Shown piece by piece: positions 23,888 to 32,900 of a DNA stretch of 36,278 nt. Made by a program: the position numbers and the translations under genes. The stretch is from positions 1-36,278 of the forward strand of contig JAILLZ010000179.1 of NCBI GenBank assembly GCA_024692885.1. Direction: 5' to 3'. Below the pieces are notes generated by a model, which saw nothing but the letters and a program-made list of their open reading frames with translations, was not told the DNA's origin and ran no database searches. Every line of letters begins with the position of its first letter. Within the stretch, counting starts at the first letter, position 1. The stretch comes from Lachnospiraceae bacterium. Its GTDB lineage: Bacteria > Bacillota > Clostridia > Lachnospirales > Lachnospiraceae.

Positions 23888-26004
23888 TATTTTCTTCTCC
23901 TTCTAAGCCAGATTGTGATACCAATGATGATCAATATAATAGGAAGTGCAACCACAAAGGCAACTCCGAAGGTTATAAGCAGCGATGCCGCTATTGTAAG
24001 ATTTGAGCTTGAGTACTCTTTTACAGGAATAACTATGCTTCCAATGCCATCTGTATCAACCATTGCTGAAATCATGCCTGTGAAAAGGCTCACGTTTGTT
24101 CCGCTGACCATGCTGTCCGCTTCATCTGTAAACATCAGCTGTGAAGTGACAACACAGACTTTTGAAGTCGTTTCGTCATCTACGGTCTTTTCAGCTGCAA
24201 CGCCCAAAACGAAGGTTCCTGTCTCATCGCCTTCCTCTGCCTCATAGGTAGTGGCTGTATCCACATTTTTCTTTAAGACAGCACTGTCTGATGTCTCAAG
24301 TATAGTCGTGTAAGAAACAGTATCGCTGTCCTCAGGAACTGTTATAGCCATTGCGTAAGGAGCAAATACGTATGAGCCGTAGTCAATTGCGCAATAATCA
24401 CTTGATGTTGTATTCGGCAACAAATAGAACGGATTCTGATAATAATTGCTCTTGTTCTGCTCAGCGATAAGTCCGCTTTCAAGTGTGAGTCCGTATTCGC
24501 TAAGAATACTCTCAAAGTTTGTCATGTCATCGTCAGCTTCGTAGCTTGTAGAGACAAGAAGATTTCCACCGACATTTATATATTCAATAATCTTTGCCGC
24601 ATCATCCGTAGAAAAATCCGAAGTCGGTGCGTTTATGATTACTACTGCCGCATCATCAGGTATAGCATCATACTCGAGAAGATTTATTGTTGTCGAGGTT
24701 ATGTTTGCCTTTGAAAGAGCATCCGAGAAGTCTCCCGTAAGGGAAGTCTCTCCGTGACCGTCTATAACGTATGCCACAGGAAGGTCATCACTCACAACAT
24801 ACTCAATGGCACTGGTAATCTGACCCTCACCGTCGTAACCGGTTGTTGTTGATGAATATGTGGTGTAATCAAAGCTTGTCTCAAAAAGATCGCTATAGTC
24901 GATTACCCTGGATGTCTCTCCGCAAACCACAATGATACTTCCGGAACTAACCGAACTGTCGGTATATTCCTTGTAGAAGGTCGGATTCTTTGCAGGGTCT
25001 ACATATGTAACAGTAATCTTGTCGGTTGCTTCCTCGTATTTTTCAAGAGTCATCGCAACCGTGTTTTCCATTGAATCCTCAGATGCAAGAACGTATATCT
25101 CCACATCCTTTTCAAGACTTGCAAGGAAAGTATTTGTATCATCAGTAAGTGTATAAAGCTTCTGCTCTGTAAAATCGATTGAAGCAATCGATGATGGGAG
25201 CTGTGCCGTCACAAGATTTAACACTACAGCCACAACTATCGCAATTATCACTACACCTGCACTGTAAGCTCCGGTGGTAAGCTTCTTGCTGCTGAAGCTC
25301 CATCTTCTCTTCTGTATTGACTGGGAAGTCAAAAACAGCATAAGTCCAATAAGAATCACATAATATATGACACCATCAACAGGAAAAACTCCGTCCATGA
25401 ATTTTTCCGCAGGGGTCTGAAGGTCATAGAGCTCAAGTATTGATGTAATGACATTTCCGTCACTTGAGATAAGGCTTGTGATGCCGGACATCATGTATCC
25501 GATAAAAAGAGCCGCAAATGTCAAAACTGCTGAAATAACCTGGCTCTCCGTCAATGAAGATATAAAAAGTCCAATGGCTATGCAGCTCAGCCCGTAAAGC
25601 CAATATCCGAAGACTGCAACTATGTTTTCAGCAACCGGTGTTGAACCGAAGAGATTCAATACCAAGGTCATTATAAACATGTAAATAACCGTGAGGGTAT
25701 GTATCACAGCCATTCCAAAAAACTTAGCTGTGACCACTTTGCCCACCGAAACCGGTGCAGTCAGAATAAGCTGGTCTGTCTTGCTCCTCTGTTCCTCCGC
25801 AAGACTTCTCATGGTGAGAACAGCCACCGGAATAATGGTGATAAAGAGAATCCCCGAGAGAGAATATGAAATCTCCGGTGCGCCGTAACTCAGGTTATTT
25901 GCAAAATAGTATAGGGAAAATGCAGCCATCATGACCGCTATATATATCCATCCCGTTATCGTCTGAAAGGAAGATCGAACCTCTCTCTTTAGAATCGCAA
26001 GCAT
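23887..26004 (-). CDS. ABC-2 type permease fused to a GldG-like extracytoplasmic domain
   Basis: The 705-residue protein joins two parts. Residues 1-235 form an ABC-2 permease with about six membrane segments (GldF-like; the EEQRSKTDQLILTAPVS loop is typical). After another membrane segment (about 248-268), residues 275-670 form a GldG/ABC_transp_aux domain (FTEQKLYTLTDDTNTFLASL, VAYVIDGHGE, VVIINAPTSDFS). A last membrane segment and an RRRR end follow. In Bacteroidetes GldF and GldG are separate and serve gliding. In Firmicutes the substrate and role are unknown. Start and stop codons overlap by one base with both neighbours, so ATPase, permease and DUF4340 protein should be made together. 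Confidence 0.9.
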   Translation of the reverse strand: MLAILKREVRSSFQTITGWIYIAVMMAAFSLYYFANNLSYGAPEISYSLSGILFITIIPVAVLTMRSLAEEQRSKTDQLILTAPVSVGKVVTAKFFGMAVIHTLTVIYMFIMTLVLNLFGSTPVAENIVAVFGYWLYGLSCIAIGLFISSLTESQVISAVLTFAALFIGYMMSGITSLISSDGNVITSILELYDLQTPAEKFMDGVFPVDGVIYYVILIGLMLFLTSQSIQKRRWSFSSKKLTTGAYSAGVVIIAIVVAVVLNLVTAQLPSSIASIDFTEQKLYTLTDDTNTFLASLEKDVEIYVLASEDSMENTVAMTLEKYEEATDKITVTYVDPAKNPTFYKEYTDSSVSSGSIIVVCGETSRVIDYSDLFETSFDYTTYSSTTTGYDGEGQITSAIEYVVSDDLPVAYVIDGHGETSLTGDFSDALSKANITSTTINLLEYDAIPDDAAVVIINAPTSDFSTDDAAKIIEYINVGGNLLVSTSYEADDDMTNFESILSEYGLTLESGLIAEQNKSNYYQNPFYLLPNTTSSDYCAIDYGSYVFAPYAMAITVPEDSDTVSYTTILETSDSAVLKKNVDTATTYEAEEGDETGTFVLGVAAEKTVDDETTSKVCVVTSQLMFTDEADSMVSGTNVSLFTGMISAMVDTDGIGSIVIPVKEYSSSNLTIAASLLITFGVAFVVALPIILIIIGITIWLRRRRK

Positions 26005-27041
26005 TATTCCAATCCTCCTTCGTCCTCTGTTTTTGTTTCTGTAGCACTTTCAGCAGATTTATCATCAAACGCTTTTATTTCTTCTGAATAGTCTCCTGCC
26101 GGTGCTTCGGCCGAGCCTGTAAGTTCAAGGAAGATGTCCTCTAGCGACTGGGTCACGGATCTGATCTCAAAAACATTTGCGTCTGTTCTTGCCAATGCCT
26201 TAAACACATCTTTTCTTATATCTTTTCCCTTTACTGCCTCGACTGTCATAACAGCCTCTCCGTTCGGAGTTCTTGCTGCGAAGTATGCAGACTTGACATC
26301 TTCAGTGTTTCTCACACTCTCAAGTGCATCGCTGTTTTCTTCCTCCATAAGCACTTCAAGCTGCATTGAGCCTTCAATGTTATTGAGGAGGTTTTCCGTG
26401 GTATCGGAAGCCACAAGTTTTCCCTTTGAGATGATGAAAATGTAATCGCAGACTTCCCTTACCTCCGAGAGAATATGGGAGCTCAGGATTACAGTGTGCT
26501 TCTCACCCAGTTTTCTTATAAGATCTCTTATCTCAATTATCTGCTTCGGATCAAGTCCTACAGTAGGCTCATCCAAAATAATAACCTCAGGATAGCCAAG
26601 GATAGCCTGGGCAAGTCCCACTCTCTGCTTGTATCCTTTAGACAGATTTCTTATGAGCCTATCCTGCATGTCAGAAATGTGTGTCATCTCCATGACATCT
26701 TCAATCATGCTTTTACGTTCCGCTTTGTTTACCTTCTTAAGCTCCGCGGCAAAGCTAAGATACTCTTTTACCGTCATGTCCACGTAAAGCGGTGGAAACT
26801 CCGGCAAGTAGCCAACACATTTCTTTGCTTCCTCAGCTTCTTCGAAAATATCGTGTCCGTTTATCTTTATTTCTCCACTTGTAGAACCGATGTATCCCGT
26901 AATCATGTTCATAGTGGTGGTCTTTCCGGCTCCGTTAGGCCCCAAGAAACCATAGATTCTTCCGGGTTCTACATTGAGTGTGAGATCATCTACAGCATTA
27001 TGATCGCCATAAGTCTTTGTCAGATGTTTAATCTCTATCAT
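26004..27041 (-). CDS. ABC transporter ATP-binding protein (GldA-like)
   Basis: The 345-residue ATPase powers the adjacent permease. It has Walker A GPNGAGKTT (34-42), the Q-loop region VGYLPEFPPLY, the signature NLSKGYKQRVGLAQA, Walker B VIILDEPTVGLDP and the switch histidine in ILSSHILSEV. The C-terminal 100 or so residues are an accessory domain seen in ABC-2 ATPases, ending in an acidic tail. AGGAGG lies 12 nt before the ATG, a slightly long distance. Its stop codon overlaps the permease ATG. A pair of 11-bp direct repeats lies upstream. Confidence 0.93.
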   Translation of the reverse strand: MIEIKHLTKTYGDHNAVDDLTLNVEPGRIYGFLGPNGAGKTTTMNMITGYIGSTSGEIKINGHDIFEEAEEAKKCVGYLPEFPPLYVDMTVKEYLSFAAELKKVNKAERKSMIEDVMEMTHISDMQDRLIRNLSKGYKQRVGLAQAILGYPEVIILDEPTVGLDPKQIIEIRDLIRKLGEKHTVILSSHILSEVREVCDYIFIISKGKLVASDTTENLLNNIEGSMQLEVLMEEENSDALESVRNTEDVKSAYFAARTPNGEAVMTVEAVKGKDIRKDVFKALARTDANVFEIRSVTQSLEDIFLELTGSAEAPAGDYSEEIKAFDDKSAESATETKTEDEGGLE

Positions 27042-27085
27042 CGAATTTCATGTCCTCCTAATAAGTATTCCCTAAAATGTTATTG

Positions 27086-27118
27086 ATTTAATGTGATGAA
27101 TTATTCAATTTAATGTGA
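27086..27118. repeat. Pair of 11-bp direct repeats upstream of the ABC operon
   Basis: ATTTAATGTGA occurs at 27086-27096 and again at 27108-27118, 22 bp apart, which is two helical turns. They lie 45 to 77 nt before the ATPase start, where the operon promoter should be. I could not identify a convincing -35/-10 pair, so these may be regulator sites or a chance AT-rich repeat. Confidence 0.55.
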
Positions 27119-27170
27119 AAATTCTGTGAACTGTACCAATAACCGGGCAGGAATTTTCGTTGAAAGACAT

Positions 27171-27199
27171 AAAAAGACCTGCATGCTCGCATGCAGGTC
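27171..27199 (-). terminator. Terminator after the DegV gene
   Basis: GACCTGCATGC (27176-27186) and its exact complement (27189-27199) form an 11-bp stem, with the top pairs opening to make the loop. On the minus strand it is followed by five T residues. It lies 29 nt after the DegV stop codon. Confidence 0.92.
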
Positions 27200-27227
27200 A
27201 AAACCTTCTTTTAAATATTCAAATTAT

Positions 27228-28088
27228 TTAGTATTCAATCACCTTTGAAGACGCGATAGCAAGCGAACCCGGTCCTATATGACAGGATACGCTGAGCGAA
27301 AGTGGATTCATAACCACTTCATATCCCGGAAAGGATGCCTCTATCTCCTGTTTCCAGGCTTCAGCCTCCTCCTTGCTGCAAGTGTATGCTCCGGAAAGAT
27401 GCATTTTCTTTCCGGCAAATCTGTTATCGAAATCGTCATGCATTGCCTGAAGCATCATGGCCTTTGCCTGTTTAACGGTTCTCGCCTTGGCAAAGGAATC
27501 GAGCTTCTCACCCTGAATCTGAAGAACCGGCTTAAGCTTGAGAAGTGTACCAAGTGCTGCAGCTGCAGGTGTGATACGACCGCCCTTTTTCAAATAATGA
27601 AGTGTGTCAACCATAATGTATATGGAAGACTCCATTTTTTCTCTCTCCAGGATTTCCTTTATCTCGGCTCCACTCTTTCCCGCGTCAGCAAGCTCTTTCG
27701 CGTCAAGAACCGACTGTCTCATGGTAACTGAGATTCTCTGGTTGTTTACAACGAATACCTTTCCCTCGTAATCATCCTCCGCAAGCATCATGGCTGTTGA
27801 GCATGAGCTGCTGAGTCCGCTGGACATAGGAATGTAAACCACTTCATCATACTCTTTCAGAAGTTCATCCCATCTGTCTGTGACATCTCCCGGCGCCGGC
27901 ATGGATGTGGTGATTTCCGCATCCTCGCCGAGAAGCTTGTAGAACTCCTCCTGAGTAAGATTTATATCCTCGAAATATGTCTTTTCATTAATAAAGAACG
28001 GCATCGGCAAAACGGATACTCCGTACTCTTTTGCCATCTCCTGTGTTATGCCGCTGTTGCTATCCGTAAGTATGACAACGCTGCCCAT
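27228..28088 (-). CDS. DegV family fatty-acid-binding protein
   Basis: The 286-residue protein starts MGSVVILTDSNSGITQEMAK and shows the DegV plan: the DSNSGI loop, ISVTMRQSVLDAKELADAG in the middle, LHYLKKGGRITPAAAALGTL, and a C-terminal HIGPGSLAIA. DegV/FakB proteins bind a fatty acid for phosphorylation by a FakA kinase. Many Firmicutes carry several copies with unclear lipid preference. No FakA gene is in the window. The start was placed at 28088 because GGGAGAG lies 7 nt upstream. The longer frame from 28202 covers the promoter. Confidence 0.92.
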   Translation of the reverse strand: MGSVVILTDSNSGITQEMAKEYGVSVLPMPFFINEKTYFEDINLTQEEFYKLLGEDAEITTSMPAPGDVTDRWDELLKEYDEVVYIPMSSGLSSSCSTAMMLAEDDYEGKVFVVNNQRISVTMRQSVLDAKELADAGKSGAEIKEILEREKMESSIYIMVDTLHYLKKGGRITPAAAALGTLLKLKPVLQIQGEKLDSFAKARTVKQAKAMMLQAMHDDFDNRFAGKKMHLSGAYTCSKEEAEAWKQEIEASFPGYEVVMNPLSLSVSCHIGPGSLAIASSKVIEY

Positions 28089-28168
28089 ATCATTTCTCTC
28101 CCTAAGTCTGAGTTTTGTGATGATTTTCCACCTGATAAACAAGGAAAAACAATCACCATCAATTACAG

Positions 28169-28198
28169 ATGATACCATATTAAGTAAGAGCAATTCAA
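28169..28198 (-). promoter_or_regulatory. Promoter of the DegV gene
   Basis: On the minus strand TTGAAT (28193-28198) and TATCAT (28169-28174) are 18 bp apart, and TGG before the -10 makes it an extended element. It lies about 80 nt before the ATG. No terminator is visible after queT, so read-through from that gene is also possible. Confidence 0.65.
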
Positions 28199-28221
28199 CC
28201 AACGAGCAGACAATTTAATAT

Positions 28222-28725
28222 TTATGCTCCGGCCGGTGTTTTGAAAATATGCTCTTTATATCTGTCAAGTGTTCTGAGTAAGATGCTTCCCAAAATTCCG
28301 ATAGCTATTACTTCACCGATACCTACTGTAAGCATCATGAAAGGAATAGGCAGATTCATACCGTATCCGATCTTCAATACCCAAGGGATAATGATAATGT
28401 TACTTACGATTGGTGGAAGTAAGCCAAGAATCTTTGCTCTGCTGCTCTTTCTCAAAAGATAAGTTCCGATAGCTCCGATAAGTGTTGCGAGGCTTCCGAA
28501 CACAACGTCAATCACAACCGAACCACCGATGATGTTTGCAAGCATACATCCGATGAAAACTCCGGGAATTGCTGCAGGTGTGAAAAGCGGAAGTACAACA
28601 AGTGCCTCTGCTATACGAAACTGAACATCTCCGTAACTGATCGGTGCGAATATCACGCAAAGAACTACATAGATAGCTGCGATCAAAGCAGCCTGTGTCA
28701 AAAATAATACCTTTTTGTCTCTCAT
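28222..28725 (-). CDS. queT: QueT family transporter (queuosine-precursor ECF S component)
   Basis: The 167-residue membrane protein has about five to six hydrophobic segments and the QueT pattern: AALIAAIYVVLCVIFAPIS, then YGDVQFRIAEALVVLPLFTP, then GVFIGCMLANIIGG. QueT proteins are substrate-binding subunits of energy-coupling-factor transporters that import queuosine precursors such as preQ0 or preQ1. The ATPase and T subunits would come from a shared module elsewhere. The upstream leader carries a candidate preQ1 riboswitch and a strong promoter, which agrees with the assignment. AGGAG lies about 8 nt before the ATG. Confidence 0.93.
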   Translation of the reverse strand: MRDKKVLFLTQAALIAAIYVVLCVIFAPISYGDVQFRIAEALVVLPLFTPAAIPGVFIGCMLANIIGGSVVIDVVFGSLATLIGAIGTYLLRKSSRAKILGLLPPIVSNIIIIPWVLKIGYGMNLPIPFMMLTVGIGEVIAIGILGSILLRTLDRYKEHIFKTPAGA

Positions 28726-28738
28726 TTTTTATTCTCCT

Positions 28739-28777
28739 TTAGTTTTGTTTTACGTGTGGAAGGTCTCGAACACACGG
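28739..28777 (-). promoter_or_regulatory. Candidate preQ1-I riboswitch of queT
   Basis: The minus-strand leader has stem CGTGTG (28771-28776) with CACACG (28753-28758 side), a 12-nt loop beginning UUCGAG, then an A-rich tail ending AAAACUAA directly before AGGAG. This is the layout of the class I preQ1 aptamer, in which the ACUAA tail folds back on the loop and hides the Shine-Dalgarno site. The loop differs from the common UUCUAGC form, so ligand binding is inferred from architecture and gene context. Confidence 0.7.
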
Positions 28778-28783
28778 GCACAT

Positions 28784-28812
28784 AATATATCATGATTCGG
28801 ATAATTCGTCAA
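28784..28812 (-). promoter_or_regulatory. queT: Promoter of queT
   Basis: TTGACG (28807-28812) and TATATT (28784-28789) are 17 bp apart on the minus strand. The predicted RNA start falls just before the first riboswitch stem, giving a minimal leader. Confidence 0.85.
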
Positions 28813-28862
28813 CTTCGCCTTGATTCCAATAATTCTGTTACGCATCCAATACATTATGGAGC

Positions 28863-28896
28863 AAAAAACGACCTCCTTAACACTGTAAGGAGGTCG
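28863..28896 (-). terminator. Terminator after the DHH phosphoesterase gene
   Basis: A perfect 11-bp GC-rich stem (28869-28879 with 28886-28896) with a 6-nt loop is followed by six T residues on the minus strand. It lies 32 nt after the stop codon. Confidence 0.93.
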
Positions 28897-28927
28897 CAAT
28901 CTCACTGTTTATATTTTGATGATATCA

Positions 28928-29851
28928 TCACTCGTTAAAATACTTAATGATATCAGGCAGAAGTTTGTCTACTTTGTCGTTATCCAGCTGGCAGGTACCG
29001 GCATTCTTATGACCGCCACCGCCATACTTCAGACAGATGTCTCCGATATTTTTATCCACATCAGGAGAATCTTTAAATATGGATTTTCCGATCATAACAG
29101 CGGTGTTCTGCTTATTGAAGCCCCATGCCACATGCACTGAAAAATATGCATCCGGGAACATCGTATAAATAAGGAATCTGTTTCCCGTGTATATAGTCTC
29201 TTCATTTCTGAGATCAACTATTACACAGCGTCCTTCCTGTCTGCTGATCTTGCTGAGCTGTGCCTTGAATTCCTCCTGCTGTTTAAAATACATATCAACA
29301 CGTTCTTTAACATCCGGAAGATTAAGTACATCATCTATGGAGTGATTCATGCAGTAATCGATCAATTCCATCATAAGGTCATAGTTTGAAATCCTGAAAT
29401 TGCGGAATCTTCCGAGTCCGGTTCTCGCATCCATCAGGAAATTCATCAAAACCCATCCCTTAGGATTCTTGACCTCATCCATAGTAAAATCTGCGCTGTC
29501 GCCTTTATCAACCGCAGTCATTATCTCATCTGATATTCTTTTCAGATCATATTTATCTTTATAATAATTATAAACTACTCTGGCAGCGGACTTGGCATCT
29601 CCGTCTATAATCCATTTTCCGTTGTTTACGGCATCTGAATTTCTGCTCAATTCCGACTCATGATGATCGAAGCAAATACCTACTCGCGAATCATACGGAA
29701 GGTTTGTTGTAATATCATTCTCATTGAGCTCGATTTTCCCGTCCTGAACATCTTTTGGGTGCACAAATTTGATGTCTTCCACCAAACCGGTTTCCTTAAG
29801 AATCATCGCACAAACCAAACCGTCAAAGTCACTTCTTGTAACTAGTCTCAT
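28928..29851 (-). CDS. DHH family phosphoesterase
   Basis: The 307-residue protein has the DHH/DHHA1 layout: RSDFDGLVCAMIL at the N-terminus, the DHH motif in ICFDHHESELS (about 58-68), and a C-terminal DHHA1 domain ending GGGGHKNAGTCQL. The metal-binding Asp and His residues are present. Family members cut phosphodiester or phosphoanhydride bonds in substrates such as nanoRNA, cyclic dinucleotides or polyphosphate, and the substrate here is not evident. GGAGGG lies 5 nt before the ATG. It is separated by 77 nt from the large kinase-like gene upstream and by a terminator from queT. Confidence 0.9.
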   Translation of the reverse strand: MRLVTRSDFDGLVCAMILKETGLVEDIKFVHPKDVQDGKIELNENDITTNLPYDSRVGICFDHHESELSRNSDAVNNGKWIIDGDAKSAARVVYNYYKDKYDLKRISDEIMTAVDKGDSADFTMDEVKNPKGWVLMNFLMDARTGLGRFRNFRISNYDLMMELIDYCMNHSIDDVLNLPDVKERVDMYFKQQEEFKAQLSKISRQEGRCVIVDLRNEETIYTGNRFLIYTMFPDAYFSVHVAWGFNKQNTAVMIGKSIFKDSPDVDKNIGDICLKYGGGGHKNAGTCQLDNDKVDKLLPDIIKYFNE

Positions 29852-29928
29852 ATAGACCCTCCTTTATAATACTTTTTATAATTAGTCCTTTTATTTTGCA
29901 ATCTATTTCTCAATTGCCAATTCTTTTT

Positions 29929-32900
29929 TTAGTCTCTCAATGCCATTCCTACGGTAGCTGCTTTCGTTCCCAATCTGTTTAAGAACTTAAGCGCGTCCCA
30001 CATACCGCTTATGTTCTGCTGTATTACATCAATAATGACATTGTCGAAGTTTACGAATTTTACGGAAGGGTCTTTCTCGAATGACTTGTCATAGTAGCGC
30101 TTCAACTGAAGGGATGCTACCGGAAGATATGCATCCATCAATTCTGACTCTGCCTTACTGTATTCAGCCATAAGTTCAGGCGGAACCACAAAATTCTTGA
30201 TATTTTGTTTTATTACAGGCGGAATCTTAGCACGCACAGCCTTAAACGCATCGAATTTCGCACGGAGAATATCGCCCAAACCATCTGTTTTTTCCGCAAA
30301 CATATTCTTAAGCTCCTTCTCCATGTTCTCTTCTATGCCGTAATGAACCAGTTTGCTTGCAAATTCTCCCATAACTTTGCTGGTTTTACCTTTCTTAAGC
30401 TGAGAAGCTGCATAATCCTTGTAGATAGTATCTATCTTCTCCTGCTTTTCTTCCTCAGACAAATCATCTTCGTTATCGAAAAAGTCATCCATATGCTTAA
30501 GCATCTCATATGCCTGCGGCAAATCCTTTTCGTAAATATCAATGACCTGTAAAAGTTTTGCTTTGTTCAGTCCATCCATTGATGCATATAAAAGGTTGTT
30601 AATAGTAAGATATCCACCAAAGTAATTCATGGTATCCTCATCCATTGCTGATTCCGGAATACAGCTTGTAGCCATCTTGTTAAAGTCTTTTTTGTATTCT
30701 TCCTTATCATAGTCTGTTTTGTTCTCGTATTTGGCTATAAACTCCTCTATCTGCTCGCGATAAGTCTTTTTACCCTGAGATTTCTCCTCATCCGTATACT
30801 TGACCAGTCCCAGCATTTTCTTTTCTTCATCAGTCAACTCATTCATACCGGAAAGATCTTTGTAATACTTATTCTTGAAATCTTCTCTCTTGTTTACTTC
30901 CTGAATACCTTCGTCTTGATCCTCCTCAACATATGTCTTGTCCAACATCTCTTTTTTGAATGTTTCCTTGTCAACTACAACAAGATCTGTAACAAATCTT
31001 TCGAAAAAGCCTTTTGGATCGTCCTTGCCTTGCTTTGAAAGTCTGTTCTGAACAAGTGAAATGCAATCAGTATCCGTAGTTTCTGCAAAAGCAGTATCTA
31101 TATTCGTAATGCTGCCCTTCAGTTCATCGATTGCATTGTTCATATTGTTGATTGTATTCTGCAAACGCACCTGACCTTCTATAAAAGACTGAACTTCGGC
31201 CGGTATTTTTATTCCAAGTTCTTGAGCTTTGAGTAAAGCAAGGTATACTCTCTTTCCCGGTTCATCGGCCTCTCCGAGTTTAAGTACTTTAGTAAACATG
31301 TCTTTTAATTCGGTCTTTTTCTCCGCGGTGTATGTCTTTAAGAAGTCTTCGTCATTATTGTCCATAAGAAGACTGTCAAAGGCTTCAAAGAAGAGATCCA
31401 CAGCATTTTGTGACACCTTTTCCTTCAAAGATCCCTGCGCTGCAAGAAGCATCTTCAAGATATTATCACGCTGTTTATCCGTAAACTTCATTGTATTACC
31501 GTAATCGATAAACGTGGCTTTTTCATCATTAATCATAATGTTACCGCCATGAAGATCTCCATGGAAAAAGCCGGCCTTCATCGTTGCCTGATCTATCCAT
31601 ACATTTGACAGGTTTATCAAATGGTCTCTGCGCTTTACAGCTTCATCTATCTTCTCTATGAGTTTGGCTTTTACCTCAAGAAGCTCATCACGCCTGTCAG
31701 CATTAGTTGTAAGACGCTTATGGACAGTCGTCGCTCCATTGTGTTTGGTTTTGCCATAAAACTTTCCAAGGAGCTCGTCATTATAAGCAGAAAGTTCCTG
31801 AATATACTTGGCACAGTTGATGCCTTCAGCCTTCTCAACTACAAGAGAGGTATTTGTGGCCGGAATACCGTCGAATACTCTCATGGTATCTATATCTTCA
31901 AACTTGCCGTCGTAGTATTTTACACCCTCCTCGCAATTCTTTCCTTCTATGGAAAGATCAAGCTCTGCCTTAAAACCGTTCATCTGTCCCAAATATGTAC
32001 GATACATAGCATCGCTTGTTTCTCCGGCACAGTCCAGCATTATCTTCTCTTCACGCTGCATACGGTTCTTGGCATCAGGACGCAAAAGTTTTATTACAAC
32101 ATCCCTACCGTCCTGCATCTTAGGTCCGTAAATCTTACACATGAAAGTCTGTCCAACCGAAGCAGCTCCGAGAGATCTAACCACCTCTATCTTTGTTACA
32201 GCTCCACCGGAGTTTTGTACCATAGAAAGAAGCTCTGTCTGAACCACATCATCAGGGATCGGTTGGAGATCCGATTTCATATCAGCAATTGCCTTGAGTA
32301 TTTCAGCCGGCAGAGGTGCCCTGTCCATAGCCTGCATCATCTTTTGAAGCAAAGGACCGGCTCCGCGGAGAAGTCCACCAAAGAAGTTTGCCTGTTTCCT
32401 CAATGTACGTTTATTAGCCTTATATTCTTCCAGTGCCTGCTGATCCTCTTCGGTAAGTTCCCATTTTTCATACAGGCCTGTTTTCTTAAACAGATTTGCA
32501 TACTTTGGTAGTTTAAGTGCTTTCATTTCTTCAACTATGTCTTTATCCTCGCCAATGTATTCAGGCACGTTTTCAGCAGAGCGGAATACTGAAGATATCA
32601 TTGCACGCTTATCCATGGTACTAACCCCCTTAAAGTATTTCTTTAAGGTTGTACGGACAAACTTACCAAAACCTTTTGAGGCATACATCGATTCATCGAT
32701 AAGTTCTGAGAGTTTTCTGCCCTCCATCGGTTTTTCTTCTTCCTGCTCCGGAAAGATGGAATCAGTCATCTTTGATACATGTTCCTGAAGAATATCGCAA
32801 GTCTCATTCACGGCCGCATCAAGGCTCTCCTTTGCACCTATCAGGGCATCTCTCGTGGCATTGTCATTCTGTTTCAATATGAAAGAAAGCTTCTCTTCAT

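Noticed and set aside
29852-29928. Terminator and promoter between the giant kinase-like gene and the DHH gene
   Set aside because: The 77-bp spacer is very AT-rich, but I found neither a convincing stem with a T-run nor a well-spaced -35/-10 pair.
31621-32511. 296-codon plus-strand open frame opposite the giant kinase-like gene
   Set aside because: It lies wholly antisense to a frame with clear kinase motifs, and its product is low-complexity Cys/Leu/Ser-rich without any recognised domain.
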